Shown here: piece after piece, positions 16,402 to 24,593 of the stretch
Position numbering within the stretch: the first letter of the stretch is position 1
Layout: every line of letters begins with the position of its first letter
Assembly (NCBI RefSeq): GCF_018275325.1
Contig: NZ_JAGVQR010000004.1
Location: forward strand, 496,001 to 560,000
Direction of reading: 5' to 3'
DNA: 64,000 nucleotides
Source: Nocardioides palaemonis
GTDB lineage: Bacteria > Actinomycetota > Actinomycetes > Propionibacteriales > Nocardioidaceae
Notes under the pieces: model-generated
What the model was told of the DNA's origin: nothing
Databases searched by the model: none
The model's input: the letters and a program-made list of their open reading frames with translations, nothing else
Position numbers and translations under genes: made by a program

Positions 16402-16423
16402 GACGGGCTATCGCAGGCCCGTC
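16402..16423. terminator. Hairpin below the small gene ending at 16437
   Basis: GACGGGC (16402-16408) pairs with GCCCGTC (16417-16423) across an 8-nt loop, 14 nt after the stop codon of the minus-strand gene. No T-run follows, so this is a possible rather than a standard terminator. It also separates that gene from rex. Confidence 0.35.
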
Positions 16424-16436
16424 CGCACACCACCGC

Positions 16437-16736
16437 TCAGCAGTTCAGCTGGTCGGCGAGCGCCCGCTCGCCGGCCGTCTCCGGGGAACGCTGGTCCCCC
16501 GACCCGGTGCCGTTGTCGAACACGAGCGTGCAGTAGATGACCTCGTTGTTGACGCGCTCGCGGTGCTGCTCCCACGCACCGATCCCCGTGAAGGTCGCGG
16601 CCGCCACGGCAGCGAGCGCGATGACCAACAGCAGCGCCTTCGAGCGTCGGTCGTCGCTCGGCTGCTCGGAGGGGTCGAACGGCCGGGGCGGCCTGGGCGG
16701 CCGGGACGACTCCATGACCTCGCGTGACGGATCCAT
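16437..16736 (-). CDS. Single-span membrane protein, function unknown
   Basis: A 99-residue protein with a Pro/Arg-rich cytoplasmic start (RPPRPPRPFDPSEQ), one membrane helix (about residues 34-52) and a ~45-residue outside domain with two cysteines (in VIYCTLVF and the C-terminal residue). The two cysteines could form a disulfide. Preceded at leaderless spacing by TAGGGT. No family was recognised; it lies between rex and a SigE-type module with no coupling to either. Confidence 0.55.
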   Translation of the reverse strand: MDPSREVMESSRPPRPPRPFDPSEQPSDDRRSKALLLVIALAAVAAATFTGIGAWEQHRERVNNEVIYCTLVFDNGTGSGDQRSPETAGERALADQLNC

Positions 16737-16742
16737 GGCGGC

Positions 16743-16748
16743 ACCCTA
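16743..16748 (-). promoter_or_regulatory. -10 box (TAGGGT) of the gene starting at 16736
   Basis: TAGGGT on the minus strand is 6 nt before the ATG at 16736 with no ribosome site between, suggesting a leaderless mRNA. Confidence 0.4.
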
Positions 16749-16772
16749 GGTCGAGCCCGCCGGGCGCGGTCG

Positions 16773-17621
16773 TCAGCCCACGAGGAACTCGCCGATCAGC
16801 GTCTCGCCGTCGGACTCGTAGACCGGGACGGACCGCCTGACCCCCGCGTCCGCCTCCTGCTGGGCCAGCGCGTCGGCGGGCGAGGTGGGTGGCGGTCCGC
16901 CGTCGAGCTCCTCGACGTAGGCGTAGCCCTGGCGGCCGTCGGTGGTGACCACGGCGAGCAGGTCGGGTGACCTGCCGTCGCGCTGGACGCCGTAGGTCTC
17001 GCCCTTGGCGTTGACGCCCCACTCCGACGTCTCGGTCCGGACCCAGGCGGCCACGACCTTCCACCCCACGCCGTCCCGCGCGGTGAAGGTGAGCGACGTC
17101 CGGCCAGCCGGGAGGTCGACGATCGCGTAGTTGTTCGTGGCGGGGTCGGCGACCTCGGCGTCGGACGCCGGACCGTCGCACTCGACCGAGGACCCGTCGG
17201 GGTAGGCGATCCGCCCGGCCGTCAGGCAGGCGACCGACACCCTGGCCGCGGTCGCGCCCGTCGGGCGCGGGCCGAGCTCGACGGTGGACGTGCCGGTGCG
17301 GGTGACGACGACCGCATCGCCCAGCGGGACCGCGGTCGTCGCCCCGGGCAGCGGCTGCGACGTGTCGATCCCCGCGCTGCGGCTCGGCGACGGCGGCTGG
17401 GTGGCGAGGTCGGTGGGCCCGGTGCCGGTCGTCGGTGTGCCCGCGGTGAGCACCGCGGTGCCGCCTGCGACCACGACCGCGGCCACGACACCGGTGACGG
17501 CGGCGGCGGTCGTGCGTGCCCGCCGGCGCGCCCGCCGCTCCACGGCCGCGAAGCGGTCGGCGGGTCCCCGCATGTCCGGGGGGAGGTCACGCAGCAGGTC
17601 GGTCAGCTCGTCGGTGGTCAT
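16773..17621 (-). CDS. Membrane protein paired with SigE-family sigma factor
   Basis: A 282-residue protein: cytoplasmic N-terminus of ~38 residues with a basic stretch (RRARRRART), one membrane helix (about 39-60), then a Pro/Thr/Ser linker and a ~200-residue extracytoplasmic domain with two cysteines (VACLTAG, SVECDG) and no recognised fold. The start overlaps the sigma gene as ATGA, so it is made together with it. This architecture suggests a sigma-associated membrane regulator or anti-sigma factor, but no zinc-type anti-sigma motif is visible. Confidence 0.65.
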   Translation of the reverse strand: MTTDELTDLLRDLPPDMRGPADRFAAVERRARRRARTTAAAVTGVVAAVVVAGGTAVLTAGTPTTGTGPTDLATQPPSPSRSAGIDTSQPLPGATTAVPLGDAVVVTRTGTSTVELGPRPTGATAARVSVACLTAGRIAYPDGSSVECDGPASDAEVADPATNNYAIVDLPAGRTSLTFTARDGVGWKVVAAWVRTETSEWGVNAKGETYGVQRDGRSPDLLAVVTTDGRQGYAYVEELDGGPPPTSPADALAQQEADAGVRRSVPVYESDGETLIGEFLVG

Positions 17622-18136
17622 CGTCGGCTCGCTCGGTCGGGTTCGGTGGCGGCGAGGGCCTGGCGGAGCTTCGCGAGACCCTTGGCGCCCTGGCTCTTGA
17701 CGGTGCCCGCCGAGCAGCCCATGACGTCGGCCACCGCGTCGACGGAGAGGTCGTCGAAGTAGCGCAGGACGACGACCTGGCGCTGCCGCACCGGCAGCCC
17801 CAGCAGCGCCTGGCGGAGCGCGAGCCGGTCGTCGACCCGTGCGGTGTCGTCGACGGACGCCGGAGCGCCCGGCTCGTGCGGCTCGCCGTCGGACGTCGGC
17901 ACCTCGCGGTTCCACCGCCGGGCGCGCCAGCTCGCGTGCACCCGCACCATCACCTTCCGCACGTAGGCGTCCGGGTGGCCGTCGACGACGCGCGTCCAGT
18001 GCGGCCACGTCCGGGCGAGGGCCGTCTGGAGGAGGTCCTCGGCGGCGGCCTGGTCGCCCGTCAGCATCCACGCCGTCCGCAGCAGGGCGGGCGAGCGCGC
18101 CTCGACGAACTCACGGAACCCCGGTGGCTCTCGCAC
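17618..18136 (-). CDS. SigE-family ECF RNA polymerase sigma factor (module 1)
   Basis: 172 residues with sigma region 2 (SPALLRTAWMLTGDQAAAED, LLQTALARTWPHW) and region 4 (VVLRYFDDLSVDAVADVMGC, then SAGTVKSQGAKGLAKLR), the marks of the actinobacterial SigE-like ECF group. It would direct RNA polymerase to a small regulon. The GTG start has AGGAGG 6 nt upstream. Its stop overlaps the next gene, a membrane protein probably controlling it. Two similar pairs occur at 28559-29612 and 37848-39595. Confidence 0.88.
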   Translation of the reverse strand: MREPPGFREFVEARSPALLRTAWMLTGDQAAAEDLLQTALARTWPHWTRVVDGHPDAYVRKVMVRVHASWRARRWNREVPTSDGEPHEPGAPASVDDTARVDDRLALRQALLGLPVRQRQVVVLRYFDDLSVDAVADVMGCSAGTVKSQGAKGLAKLRQALAATEPDRASRR

Positions 18137-18160
18137 GTGTCCCCTCCTCCGCTGTCGACC

Positions 18161-18580
18161 CTAGGACCGGCGAGACCCCCCGTTCGGTTGCCCCGGGCCC
18201 GCGGCCAGCGCGTCGCGCACCGCGTGGTGGCCCATCGGCGGCAGCTCGTCGAGCCCGTACCAGGCGAGGTCGTCGTGCTCGTCGGGCGCGAGGTTGACCG
18301 GCTCGCCGTGCCACTCCCGGACCAGCCAGGCACGCAGCAGCACCGGCTCGCCTGCCGGCGAGACCGTGACCTCGCAGAGCGGCTCGACCGAGACGGCCGC
18401 CACCTCCACCCCGAGCTCCTCGCGCAGCTCGCGGACCAGCCCCGCGACCGGCGACTCCCCCGGCTCGACGACGCCGCCTGGCAGGTCCCAGGTGTCGGGG
18501 TACGCGTGCTTGTGCGGGCTGCGGTGGGCCAGCAGGACGCGTCCGTCCCGCACCAGGGCGCCGACGGAGACCTCGATCAT
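18161..18580 (-). CDS. Nudix hydrolase
   Basis: 139 residues with a complete Nudix box at residues 36-58: G36-X5-E42, then REL-REELGV, binding Mg2+ for cleavage of a nucleoside diphosphate linked to another group. The rest is the usual small alpha-beta-alpha sandwich (IEVSVGALVRDGRVLLAHRS). The substrate cannot be inferred; oxidised nucleotides or NADH are common for such stand-alone proteins. ATG at 18580 is the only sensible start; the longer upstream frame crosses a family A repeat. Confidence 0.88.
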   Translation of the reverse strand: MIEVSVGALVRDGRVLLAHRSPHKHAYPDTWDLPGGVVEPGESPVAGLVRELREELGVEVAAVSVEPLCEVTVSPAGEPVLLRAWLVREWHGEPVNLAPDEHDDLAWYGLDELPPMGHHAVRDALAAGPGQPNGGSRRS

Positions 18581-18618
18581 CCGCCGATCCCAGCACCACC
18601 GTCCGACAGTGGATCTCG

Positions 18619-18680
18619 TGGGTCTCGTGACAGGACTTCGTCCTTCCCCGACCAACGAGGTGCGCCTCGACCAACGAGGG
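18619..18680. repeat. Hairpin repeat family A, copy between Nudix and luciferase-like genes
   Basis: Inverted copy with TCTCGTGAC, hairpin AGGACTTCGTCCT (18632-18644) and CCGACCAACGAGG, followed by a second degenerate piece (CCTCGACCAACGAGG) that stops just before the next stop codon. Confidence 0.8.
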
Positions 18681-18689
18681 CGCGAGCCC

Positions 18690-19658
18690 TCAGCCGAGGA
18701 GCTCGCGCAGCATCCGGTCGGACGCGAGGAGGGCGTCGCGGTCGTAGGTCGAGCTGCTGGCGAGCAGCTCGTCGGCTCCCGTGCCCTCCGCGAGCGCCTC
18801 GAGCCGGCGGCGGACCGTGGCGGGCGACCCGGCCACTGCACGGTCGAGCGACTCCTCGACCCGGCGACGCACCTGGTCCGGCCACGGCTGGTCCCGGATG
18901 GCCGACGGACCTTCCAGCGGCGGGAACTCGCCGGTCCGGCGCGACCGGGCCATCGCCCACGCCTCGGGCAGCGCGAGCTCATGGGCGGTCGCGTCGTCGT
19001 CGGCGACGAGGACGTCGAGCGACACCGTCACCCGCGGCGCGCTGCCGAGGTGCGGGACGAAGTCGCGGCGGTAGGCAGCCAGCGCCGGGCCGATCTCGTC
19101 GGAGTCGAGGACCGGGCCGCCCACGACGACCGGCAGCCCGAGCCGGGCGGCGAGCGCGATCCCTTGGCCGGTGGCGAGCAGGTGCATCGGGACGGGCGCC
19201 GGCGCGGCCGGGCGGGCGGTGACCTCCCCGGTGCCGGCGAGGTGGTCGCGCAGCTCGCGCAGGTCGGCCTCGAAGGTGTCGGGCACGTCGTGGTCGCGGC
19301 GCAGCGCCCTGCGCACCGGGGCGGTGAAGCCGAGCGAACGCCCGAGGCCGAGGTCGACCCGGCCGGGGTGCATCGCCTCGAGGACGAGGAACTGCTCGGC
19401 GACGACGAGCGGCTGGTGCAGCGGCAGCATCACGCCGCCGGAGCCGATCCTGATGCGCGAGGTCCGCGCGCCGATCGCCGCCAGCAGGACGGCCGGGCTG
19501 CCCGACGCGATCCCCGGGACCGCGTGGTGCTCGGCGACCCAGAAGCGCTCGTAGCCGACCCGCTCCGCGTGGACGGCTCGCGCCACGGTCGCCTCGATCC
19601 CCTCGGCGTCGGGGGCGTCGGCGCGGGTGCGCGACCGGTCGAGCAGGGAGAGCCTCAC
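18690..19658 (-). CDS. Luciferase-like flavin-dependent oxidoreductase (LLM class)
   Basis: A 322-residue TIM-barrel protein of the bacterial luciferase superfamily, MsnO8-like subgroup: start VRLSLLDRSRTRADA, FWVAEHHAVPGIASGSP (the conserved EHH), IRIGSGGVMLPLHQPL and LDLGLGRS-type flavin contacts (VDLGLGRSLGF). Such enzymes use F420 or FMNH2 on small organic substrates; which one is used here cannot be told. GTG at 19658 fits the family start; ATG at 19691 would add 11 residues and neither has a strong ribosome site. It follows the glutaredoxin gene by about 50 bp. Confidence 0.85.
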   Translation of the reverse strand: MRLSLLDRSRTRADAPDAEGIEATVARAVHAERVGYERFWVAEHHAVPGIASGSPAVLLAAIGARTSRIRIGSGGVMLPLHQPLVVAEQFLVLEAMHPGRVDLGLGRSLGFTAPVRRALRRDHDVPDTFEADLRELRDHLAGTGEVTARPAAPAPVPMHLLATGQGIALAARLGLPVVVGGPVLDSDEIGPALAAYRRDFVPHLGSAPRVTVSLDVLVADDDATAHELALPEAWAMARSRRTGEFPPLEGPSAIRDQPWPDQVRRRVEESLDRAVAGSPATVRRRLEALAEGTGADELLASSSTYDRDALLASDRMLRELLG

Positions 19659-19710
19659 GTCCGGCCCAACGCCGCGCGCCGGGGCACGCATCCCGCCCGG
19701 CGTGTGAGGT

Positions 19711-19950
19711 TCAGCCCAGCGCCGTGCGCAGGCGTGCCTCGTCGACGCGCCAGAAGTCGTGCTGGCGCCCGTCGACGAAGGTCACCGGGATCTCCTCGCC
19801 GAACCTGTCCTCGAGATCCGGGTCGGTGGTGATGTCGACCTCGTCGTAGTCCTCGCCCAGGTCGGCGCACACCCGCTCGACGACCACGCGGGCGTCGTCG
19901 CAGAGGTGGCACCCGGGGCGGGTGTAGAGCGTGACGCGCGAGGCGCTCAC
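19711..19950 (-). CDS. Glutaredoxin-like protein
   Basis: 79 residues with a thioredoxin fold: VTLYTRPGCHLCDDARVVV carries the CXXC pair (CHLC), DEVDITTDPDL the second strand, and IPVTFVDGRQH the cis-proline loop. This matches the short DUF836/glutaredoxin family found in actinobacteria. It likely acts in thiol redox exchange in the cytoplasm. GTG overlaps the acyl-CoA synthetase stop as GTGA, so the two are co-translated, though no functional link is obvious. Confidence 0.85.
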   Translation of the reverse strand: MSASRVTLYTRPGCHLCDDARVVVERVCADLGEDYDEVDITTDPDLEDRFGEEIPVTFVDGRQHDFWRVDEARLRTALG

Positions 19951-21494
19951 TCGAGCAGCCCCAGCTGGCGGCGTCGCTCCAGCCCCCGCAGCCGGCCCTT
20001 CTGGACCTTGCCGGTGACGGTGAGCGGGAGCTCGTCGACGACCTCGACGCGGGTCGGCTGCTTGAACCGGGCGAGGCGCTCGCCGCAGTGGGCGCGCACC
20101 GCGTCGGCCACGGCGTCCCGGTCGGCGCCGGGCGCGACGACGTAGGCCACGACCGCCTCGCCGGTGGCGTCGTCCGGCACGCTGACGACGGCCGCCTCCG
20201 TGACGCCGTCGACCTCGCGGACCACGTCCTCGACCTCGGTCGGGTAGACGTTGAAGCCGCTGACGATGACCAGCTCCTTGACCCGGTCGACGAGGTAGAG
20301 GTCGCCCGAGGCGTCCAGGAACCCGACGTCGCCGGTGGCGTACCACCCGTCCCCGCGCGGGCCGTCGGACCCGTCGGGCCAGTAGCCGCTGAAGAGGTTG
20401 TCGCCGCGGACCTCGATCCGGCCCGCGTCCTCGCCGCCGGTCGGCTGGCCCGTGCCGTCGACGAGCCGCAGCTCGATGCCCGGGAGCGCCGCACCGACCG
20501 AGCCGGGCCGCGGGGCAGGGCTGCAGAGCGTCGAGGTGACCACCGGCGCCGCCTCGGTGAGGCCGTAGCCCTGGTGGACGGGGATGTCGGTGAGCGCGGT
20601 GAACTCCTCGATCACCTCGGGCTCCAGCGGTGCGGACCCCGACAGCACCAGCCGGACCGGGCCGAGCCGCTCGCGCAGGTGCTCGTCGGGCAGCCAGTGG
20701 CCGAAGGCGGGCGGCGCGACCGGGACGACGCTGCACGCCTCGTCGTCGATCAGGTCCAGCACCGCCTGCGGCTCGAACTGCTCGACCAGCAGCAGCCGCG
20801 CGCGGTGGCGCAGCACCCCGCCGAGCACGGCGTTGAGGCCGTAGACGTGGAAGAGCGGGAGCACGCCGAGGACGACGTCGTCGCCGTGCATCATCGGCGG
20901 CTCGACCGCCGCGACCTGCTCGATGTTGGCCAGCAGCGCGCGGTGGGTCAGCATCGCGGCGCGCGGGGTGCCTGACGTCCCGCTCGTGTAGAGCAGCGCC
21001 GCCAGCTTCTCCGGGTCGGGCAGCGGCGGGACCGGGCGGACCACGTCGGCGCGCAGGACCGCGTACGGCAGCTCCGACCCGCTCGGCTCCGCCCCGACGA
21101 CCACGACGGCGGGCGCGGCGTCACCGAGCCCGGCCACGGCCGCGCGCACGACGTCCAGCGAGCCGGCGTCCGCGACGACCATCCGGGTGCCGGAGTCGAC
21201 CACCATGCGGACGACCTCCCCGGGCACCGACCGCGGGTTGACCGGGACGGCGACGACCTGGGCGCGCAGCACCCCGAGGTACGTCGTGACGAACTCGATC
21301 CGGTTGGTCATCGCGATCATCACGCGCTGACCGGCGCGGATCCCCTGCTGGCCGAGACCGGTGGCCACCCGGGCCACCTCGTCCTCCAGCGCGGCCCACG
21401 TCATCGACCGCCCCGCCGTCTCCACGAGGGCCTGGCGGTCGGGCACGTCGGCAGCTGCGTCGGCCACGAGTGCGGAGACGTCGGAGCGCGGCAT
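19947..21494 (-). CDS. AMP-dependent acyl-CoA synthetase / ligase
   Basis: The 515-residue protein belongs to the ANL superfamily, which adenylates a carboxylic acid and transfers it to CoA. Visible motifs: P-loop-like LLYTSGTSGTPRAAMLTH, QGYGLTEAAPVV, the ATP-binding GWYATGDVGFLD, and near the C-terminus LPLTVTGKVQKGRLRG with the catalytic Lys. Specificity (fatty acid or other carboxylate) is open. ATG at 21494 has GGAAGGA 7 nt upstream. It is divergent from the HAD phosphatase gene, with 31 bp between starts. Confidence 0.88.
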   Translation of the reverse strand: MPRSDVSALVADAAADVPDRQALVETAGRSMTWAALEDEVARVATGLGQQGIRAGQRVMIAMTNRIEFVTTYLGVLRAQVVAVPVNPRSVPGEVVRMVVDSGTRMVVADAGSLDVVRAAVAGLGDAAPAVVVVGAEPSGSELPYAVLRADVVRPVPPLPDPEKLAALLYTSGTSGTPRAAMLTHRALLANIEQVAAVEPPMMHGDDVVLGVLPLFHVYGLNAVLGGVLRHRARLLLVEQFEPQAVLDLIDDEACSVVPVAPPAFGHWLPDEHLRERLGPVRLVLSGSAPLEPEVIEEFTALTDIPVHQGYGLTEAAPVVTSTLCSPAPRPGSVGAALPGIELRLVDGTGQPTGGEDAGRIEVRGDNLFSGYWPDGSDGPRGDGWYATGDVGFLDASGDLYLVDRVKELVIVSGFNVYPTEVEDVVREVDGVTEAAVVSVPDDATGEAVVAYVVAPGADRDAVADAVRAHCGERLARFKQPTRVEVVDELPLTVTGKVQKGRLRGLERRRQLGLLE

Positions 21495-21513
21495 GACGCG
21501 ATCCTTCCACAGC

Positions 21514-21519
21514 TACGCT
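21514..21519 (+). promoter_or_regulatory. -10 box (TACGCT) of the HAD-family gene
   Basis: TACGCT lies 6 nt before the GTG at 21526 within the 31-bp divergent gap, at leaderless spacing. Confidence 0.4.
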
Positions 21520-21525
21520 GCTCGG

Positions 21526-22419
21526 GTGACCCCGTCCGAGCGCCCCCGTCGGCTCAACCTGCAGCAGCGCTCGCGCCTCGCGGGCGAGGCCGCGGCGGCC
21601 TCCGCCGAGGTCGAGACCGCCCTCTCCACCCCGAGCGACGCGGCCGCTGCGGCGTTCTTCGACGTGGACAACACGATCATGCAGGGCGCCAGCATCTTCC
21701 ACCTCGCGCGCGGGCTGCACCGGCGCCAGTTCTTCACCACCCGCGAGATCGCCTCGGCTGCGTGGAAGCAGGCCTACTTCCGGGTCGTCGGCGTGGAGGA
21801 CCCCGAGCACGTCGCCGAGGCGCGCTCGTCGGCGCTCTCCTTCATCGCCGGGCACACCACGACCGAGCTCGAGGAGCTGACCGAGGAGATCTTCGACGAG
21901 GCGATGGCCCACCGGATCTGGCCGGGCACCCGCGCCCTGGCCCAGCTGCACCTCGACGAGGGCCAGCGGGTCTGGCTGGTCACCGCGGCGCCGATCGAGA
22001 TCGCGAGCGTCATCGCGCGGCGACTCGGTCTCACCGGCGCGATGGGCACGGTCGCCGAGCACGTCGACGGCGTCTACACCGGCCGGCTGGTCGGCGACCT
22101 CCTGCACGGCCCGGCCAAGGCCGAGGCGGTCAAGGCGCTGGCCGCCCGCGAGGGCCTCGACCTCGAGCGGTGCTCGGCCTACTCCGACTCCAGCAACGAC
22201 CTGCCGATGCTCTCGCTGGTCGGCGACCCCTGCGCGATCAACCCCGACGCCCGCCTGCGGGCGCACGCCCGCGCCCACGGCTGGCGGGTGCGCGACTACC
22301 GCACCGGACGCAAGGCGGCGCGCGCCGGGCTGACCGCCGCGGCCGTGGCCGGCGCGCTCTCCGGGGCGGTCGCCGCCGGCATGGGCGTCCGCGGTGCCCG
22401 GCGCCCGAACGACGCGTAA
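21526..22419 (+). CDS. HAD-IB family phosphatase (SerB-like)
   Basis: A 297-residue haloacid dehalogenase hydrolase: motif I FFDVDNT (nucleophile Asp46, acid Asp48), motif II LVTAAP, and motif III with AYSDSSNDLPML. The subfamily IB (SerB/CicA) typically hydrolyses phosphoserine or phospholipid head-group phosphates. Residues 1-40 form an Ala/Glu-rich lead. The C-terminal 40 residues include a hydrophobic stretch (AGLTAAAVAGALSGAVAAGMG) that may be a membrane anchor. This gene stands next to the BldN-like sigma locus, as in Streptomyces. Confidence 0.88.
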   Translation: MTPSERPRRLNLQQRSRLAGEAAAASAEVETALSTPSDAAAAAFFDVDNTIMQGASIFHLARGLHRRQFFTTREIASAAWKQAYFRVVGVEDPEHVAEARSSALSFIAGHTTTELEELTEEIFDEAMAHRIWPGTRALAQLHLDEGQRVWLVTAAPIEIASVIARRLGLTGAMGTVAEHVDGVYTGRLVGDLLHGPAKAEAVKALAAREGLDLERCSAYSDSSNDLPMLSLVGDPCAINPDARLRAHARAHGWRVRDYRTGRKAARAGLTAAAVAGALSGAVAAGMGVRGARRPNDA

Positions 22420-22430
22420 CTCGTAGTTAC
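22416..22430. terminator. Short perfect hairpin over the HAD gene stop
   Basis: GTAACT (22416-22421) pairs with AGTTAC (22425-22430) across 3 nt and contains the TAA stop. It ends 8 bp before the -35 box of the sigma gene, so it may be an operator for that promoter rather than a terminator. Confidence 0.35.
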
Positions 22431-22437
22431 TCGCGGG

Positions 22438-22466
22438 TTCACAAGAGCGGCCCCTCCGCTTATCGT
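22438..22466 (+). promoter_or_regulatory. Sigma70-type promoter of the BldN-like sigma gene
   Basis: TTCACA (5 of 6 to the -35 consensus) is separated by exactly 17 nt from TATCGT (4 of 6 to -10). Transcription would start near 22473, giving a ~24-nt leader that holds GGGAGGGGA 6 nt before the ATG at 22497. Confidence 0.55.
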
Positions 22467-22496
22467 GGGAGGCACGTCACTGGGAGGGGACGCCGG

Positions 22497-23242
22497 ATGC
22501 CACGGCTGCACGCACGACCACGAACGGTCGAGGAGGGGCTCGAGGAGCTCCGCCGCGCCGTCGCGGCCGTGCTCGCGCCGCAGGTCCTGCTCATGGCGAC
22601 CGCCCAGGTCCCGGCGGGCAGCGGCGGCAGCGGCCCCGGCCCTACGGCGACGAGGACCGCGCGGCGTCGTCCGAGGGCGACGCGGCCGAGCGCGACCGGC
22701 TGATCGCCCTGGTCGAGCTGGCCCGGTCCGGCGACAAGGAGGCCTTCGGGCTGCTCTACGACCACTACCACGTCTCGGTCTACCGCTTCCTCTACTACCG
22801 CACGCGCTCGCAGACGCTGGCCGAGGACCTCACCTCGGAGACCTTCTTCCGGGCGCTGCGGAGCATGAACGGCTTCCGCTGGCAGGGCAAGGACTTCGGC
22901 GCCTGGCTGATGACCATCGCGCGCAACCTCACCACCGACCACTTCAAGGCCGGGCGGACGCGGCTGGAGATGTCCACCGAGGACATGACGCCGCACGACG
23001 ACGCGACCGAGGGCCCCGAGGGCGCGGTGATCGCGGGCCTGACCAACGAGGTGCTGCTGCAGGCGCTGACCGAGCTGCCGACCGAGCAGCGCGAGTGCCT
23101 GGTCATGCGGTTCCTGCAGGGCCTGTCGATCGCCGAGACGGCCCGCGCGCTCGAGCGGAGCGACGGCGCCGTCAAGCAGCTCCAGCTGCGCGGGGTCCGC
23201 AACCTCGCCAAGCTGCTGCCGGAGGGGTTGAGAGACGCGTGA
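22497..23242 (+). CDS. BldN-like ECF sigma factor, reading frame broken near 22643
   Basis: Promoter, ribosome site and ATG at 22497 open a frame (MPRLHARPRTVEEGLEELRR, then AVAAVLAPQVLLMATAQVP) that runs off as GPGPTATRT to a stop at 22703. The sigma domains lie one base back: YGDEDRAASS, AERDRLIALVELARSGDKEA, LTSETFFRALRSM (region 2) and LRFLQGLSIAETARALE-type region 4 (MRFLQGLSIAETARALE), ending at 23242. In that frame no ATG, GTG or TTG precedes 22865, which would delete region 2. So either one base is missing in the sequence, the ribosome shifts -1, or the gene is dead. N-terminal extension, region 2 and the following DUF5667 gene all match BldN, a developmental sigma factor made as a proprotein in Streptomyces. 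Confidence 0.75.
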
Positions 23243-23327
23243 CACACCCCGTAACCCCTGCCACTCCTGCCTCGTTCGTCCGGGTGGGAGGAACGGCCAG
23301 CACCACCCGTGAGACAGGACGAGCGCG

Positions 23328-24584
23328 ATGACACCCGCCTTCTCGGCACGCCGACGTGCCGACGAGTTCGAGGCCCTCCTCTCCCGGGGGCCCGAGGCGC
23401 GACTGACCGACCGCGAGGCCGAGCGCTTCGCCGCGCTGCTCGAGGTGGTGGCCGACCTGCGCGCGGTGCCCGGTCCCGAGCCGCGGGCCGAGTTCGTCAG
23501 CGACCTGCGCTCGCGCCTGATGGCCGAGGCCGACACCGTCCTGGTGCGCCAGCCCGCCGCCCCGGAGCGGCTCGCGATGCCCACCACCTCGCGCCCGCGC
23601 CAGCGCCGCCTCGGCGCGGTGCTCGGCGGCGTCGCGATGGTCGGTGCGGCGGCGACCATGGCCGTCGCGTCCCAGTCCTCGCTGCCGGGTGAGTCGCTCT
23701 ACGGCGTCAAGCGCGGCATCGAGTCGGCGCAGGTGCGCCTCGCCGACGACGACGCAGCCCGCGGCCGTACGCTGCTCGCCCAGGCCGGCACACGCCTCGA
23801 CGAGCTCGAGGAGCTGGCCGCCGACGGTGGCCGCGAGCAGCTGGTGCCCGAGACCCTCGACGCGTTCACGCAGCAGTCGAGCGAGGGAGCACGCAGCCTG
23901 CTCACGGCCTACGACGCGAGTGGCACCACCGCCGACGCCCAGCACGTCCGCGACTTCACCTCCTCGAGCCTCGACCGGCTCGACGCGCTCGAGTCCGCGA
24001 TCCCGGAGAGCGCGCGCGACCAGCTCGTCGCCGCCGGGCAGATGCTGGCCGACCTCGACCAGGAGGCCGGTGCTGCGTGCCTGAGCTGCACGGGCGGCGT
24101 GGCCGAGACGCCCCCGTTCCTGCTCACCAGCGCACCCGCCACCGACCTGCTGGCCGGCCTCGACGCCGACCAGCTCCAGCTCGAGACGGCGCCGCTGTCC
24201 GGCCAGGACCTCACCGGCGTGACGGTCCCGCCGGCACTGCTCCCCTCGGCCGGGTCCCCGACCGCGCAGCCCACCGGTCAGCCGACGGCCGCGCCCACCA
24301 CCCCCGGCACCCCCGGCACCCCGCTGCCGTCCGTCCCGACCGCCAGCCCGACGAAGCCCGGTGGCGGCACGATCACCGAGGTGACCGAGGGCGTCACCGA
24401 GACCGTGACCGGCACGACCTCGACCATCACCCAGGGCGTCGACGGACTCACGGGCGGCGCCGTCGGCGGTCTGACCGGCTCGGTCGACGACGCCACCGGC
24501 GGGCTGATCAGCGAGGTCACCGGCACCGTCGATGGGGTCACCGGCAACACCCTGACCCACGCGACCGGCGGGATCCTCCCCTGA
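23328..24584 (+). CDS. DUF5667 membrane protein, RsbN-like anti-sigma candidate
   Basis: The 418-residue protein has a cytoplasmic N-terminus (1-94; acidic helices then PTTSRPRQRR), one membrane helix (95-115) and a DUF5667 domain outside, starting SLPGESLYGVKRGIESAQVR (118-137). A Pro/Thr linker (about 315-345) and a low-complexity Gly/Thr/Val tail with TVTGT and GGLTG units follow. In Streptomyces the membrane protein encoded right after bldN (RsbN) holds BldN inactive through its N-terminus; the same order here suggests the same role. The sigma-to-partner gap is 85 bp. Confidence 0.75.
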   Translation: MTPAFSARRRADEFEALLSRGPEARLTDREAERFAALLEVVADLRAVPGPEPRAEFVSDLRSRLMAEADTVLVRQPAAPERLAMPTTSRPRQRRLGAVLGGVAMVGAAATMAVASQSSLPGESLYGVKRGIESAQVRLADDDAARGRTLLAQAGTRLDELEELAADGGREQLVPETLDAFTQQSSEGARSLLTAYDASGTTADAQHVRDFTSSSLDRLDALESAIPESARDQLVAAGQMLADLDQEAGAACLSCTGGVAETPPFLLTSAPATDLLAGLDADQLQLETAPLSGQDLTGVTVPPALLPSAGSPTAQPTGQPTAAPTTPGTPGTPLPSVPTASPTKPGGGTITEVTEGVTETVTGTTSTITQGVDGLTGGAVGGLTGSVDDATGGLISEVTGTVDGVTGNTLTHATGGILP

Positions 24585-24593
24585 CCGAGCGGG

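Noticed and set aside
22465..23331. Alternative frame through the sigma gene region (plus strand, third frame)
   Set aside because: It has no sigma motifs and an Arg/Pro-rich composition; the sigma domains are in another frame.
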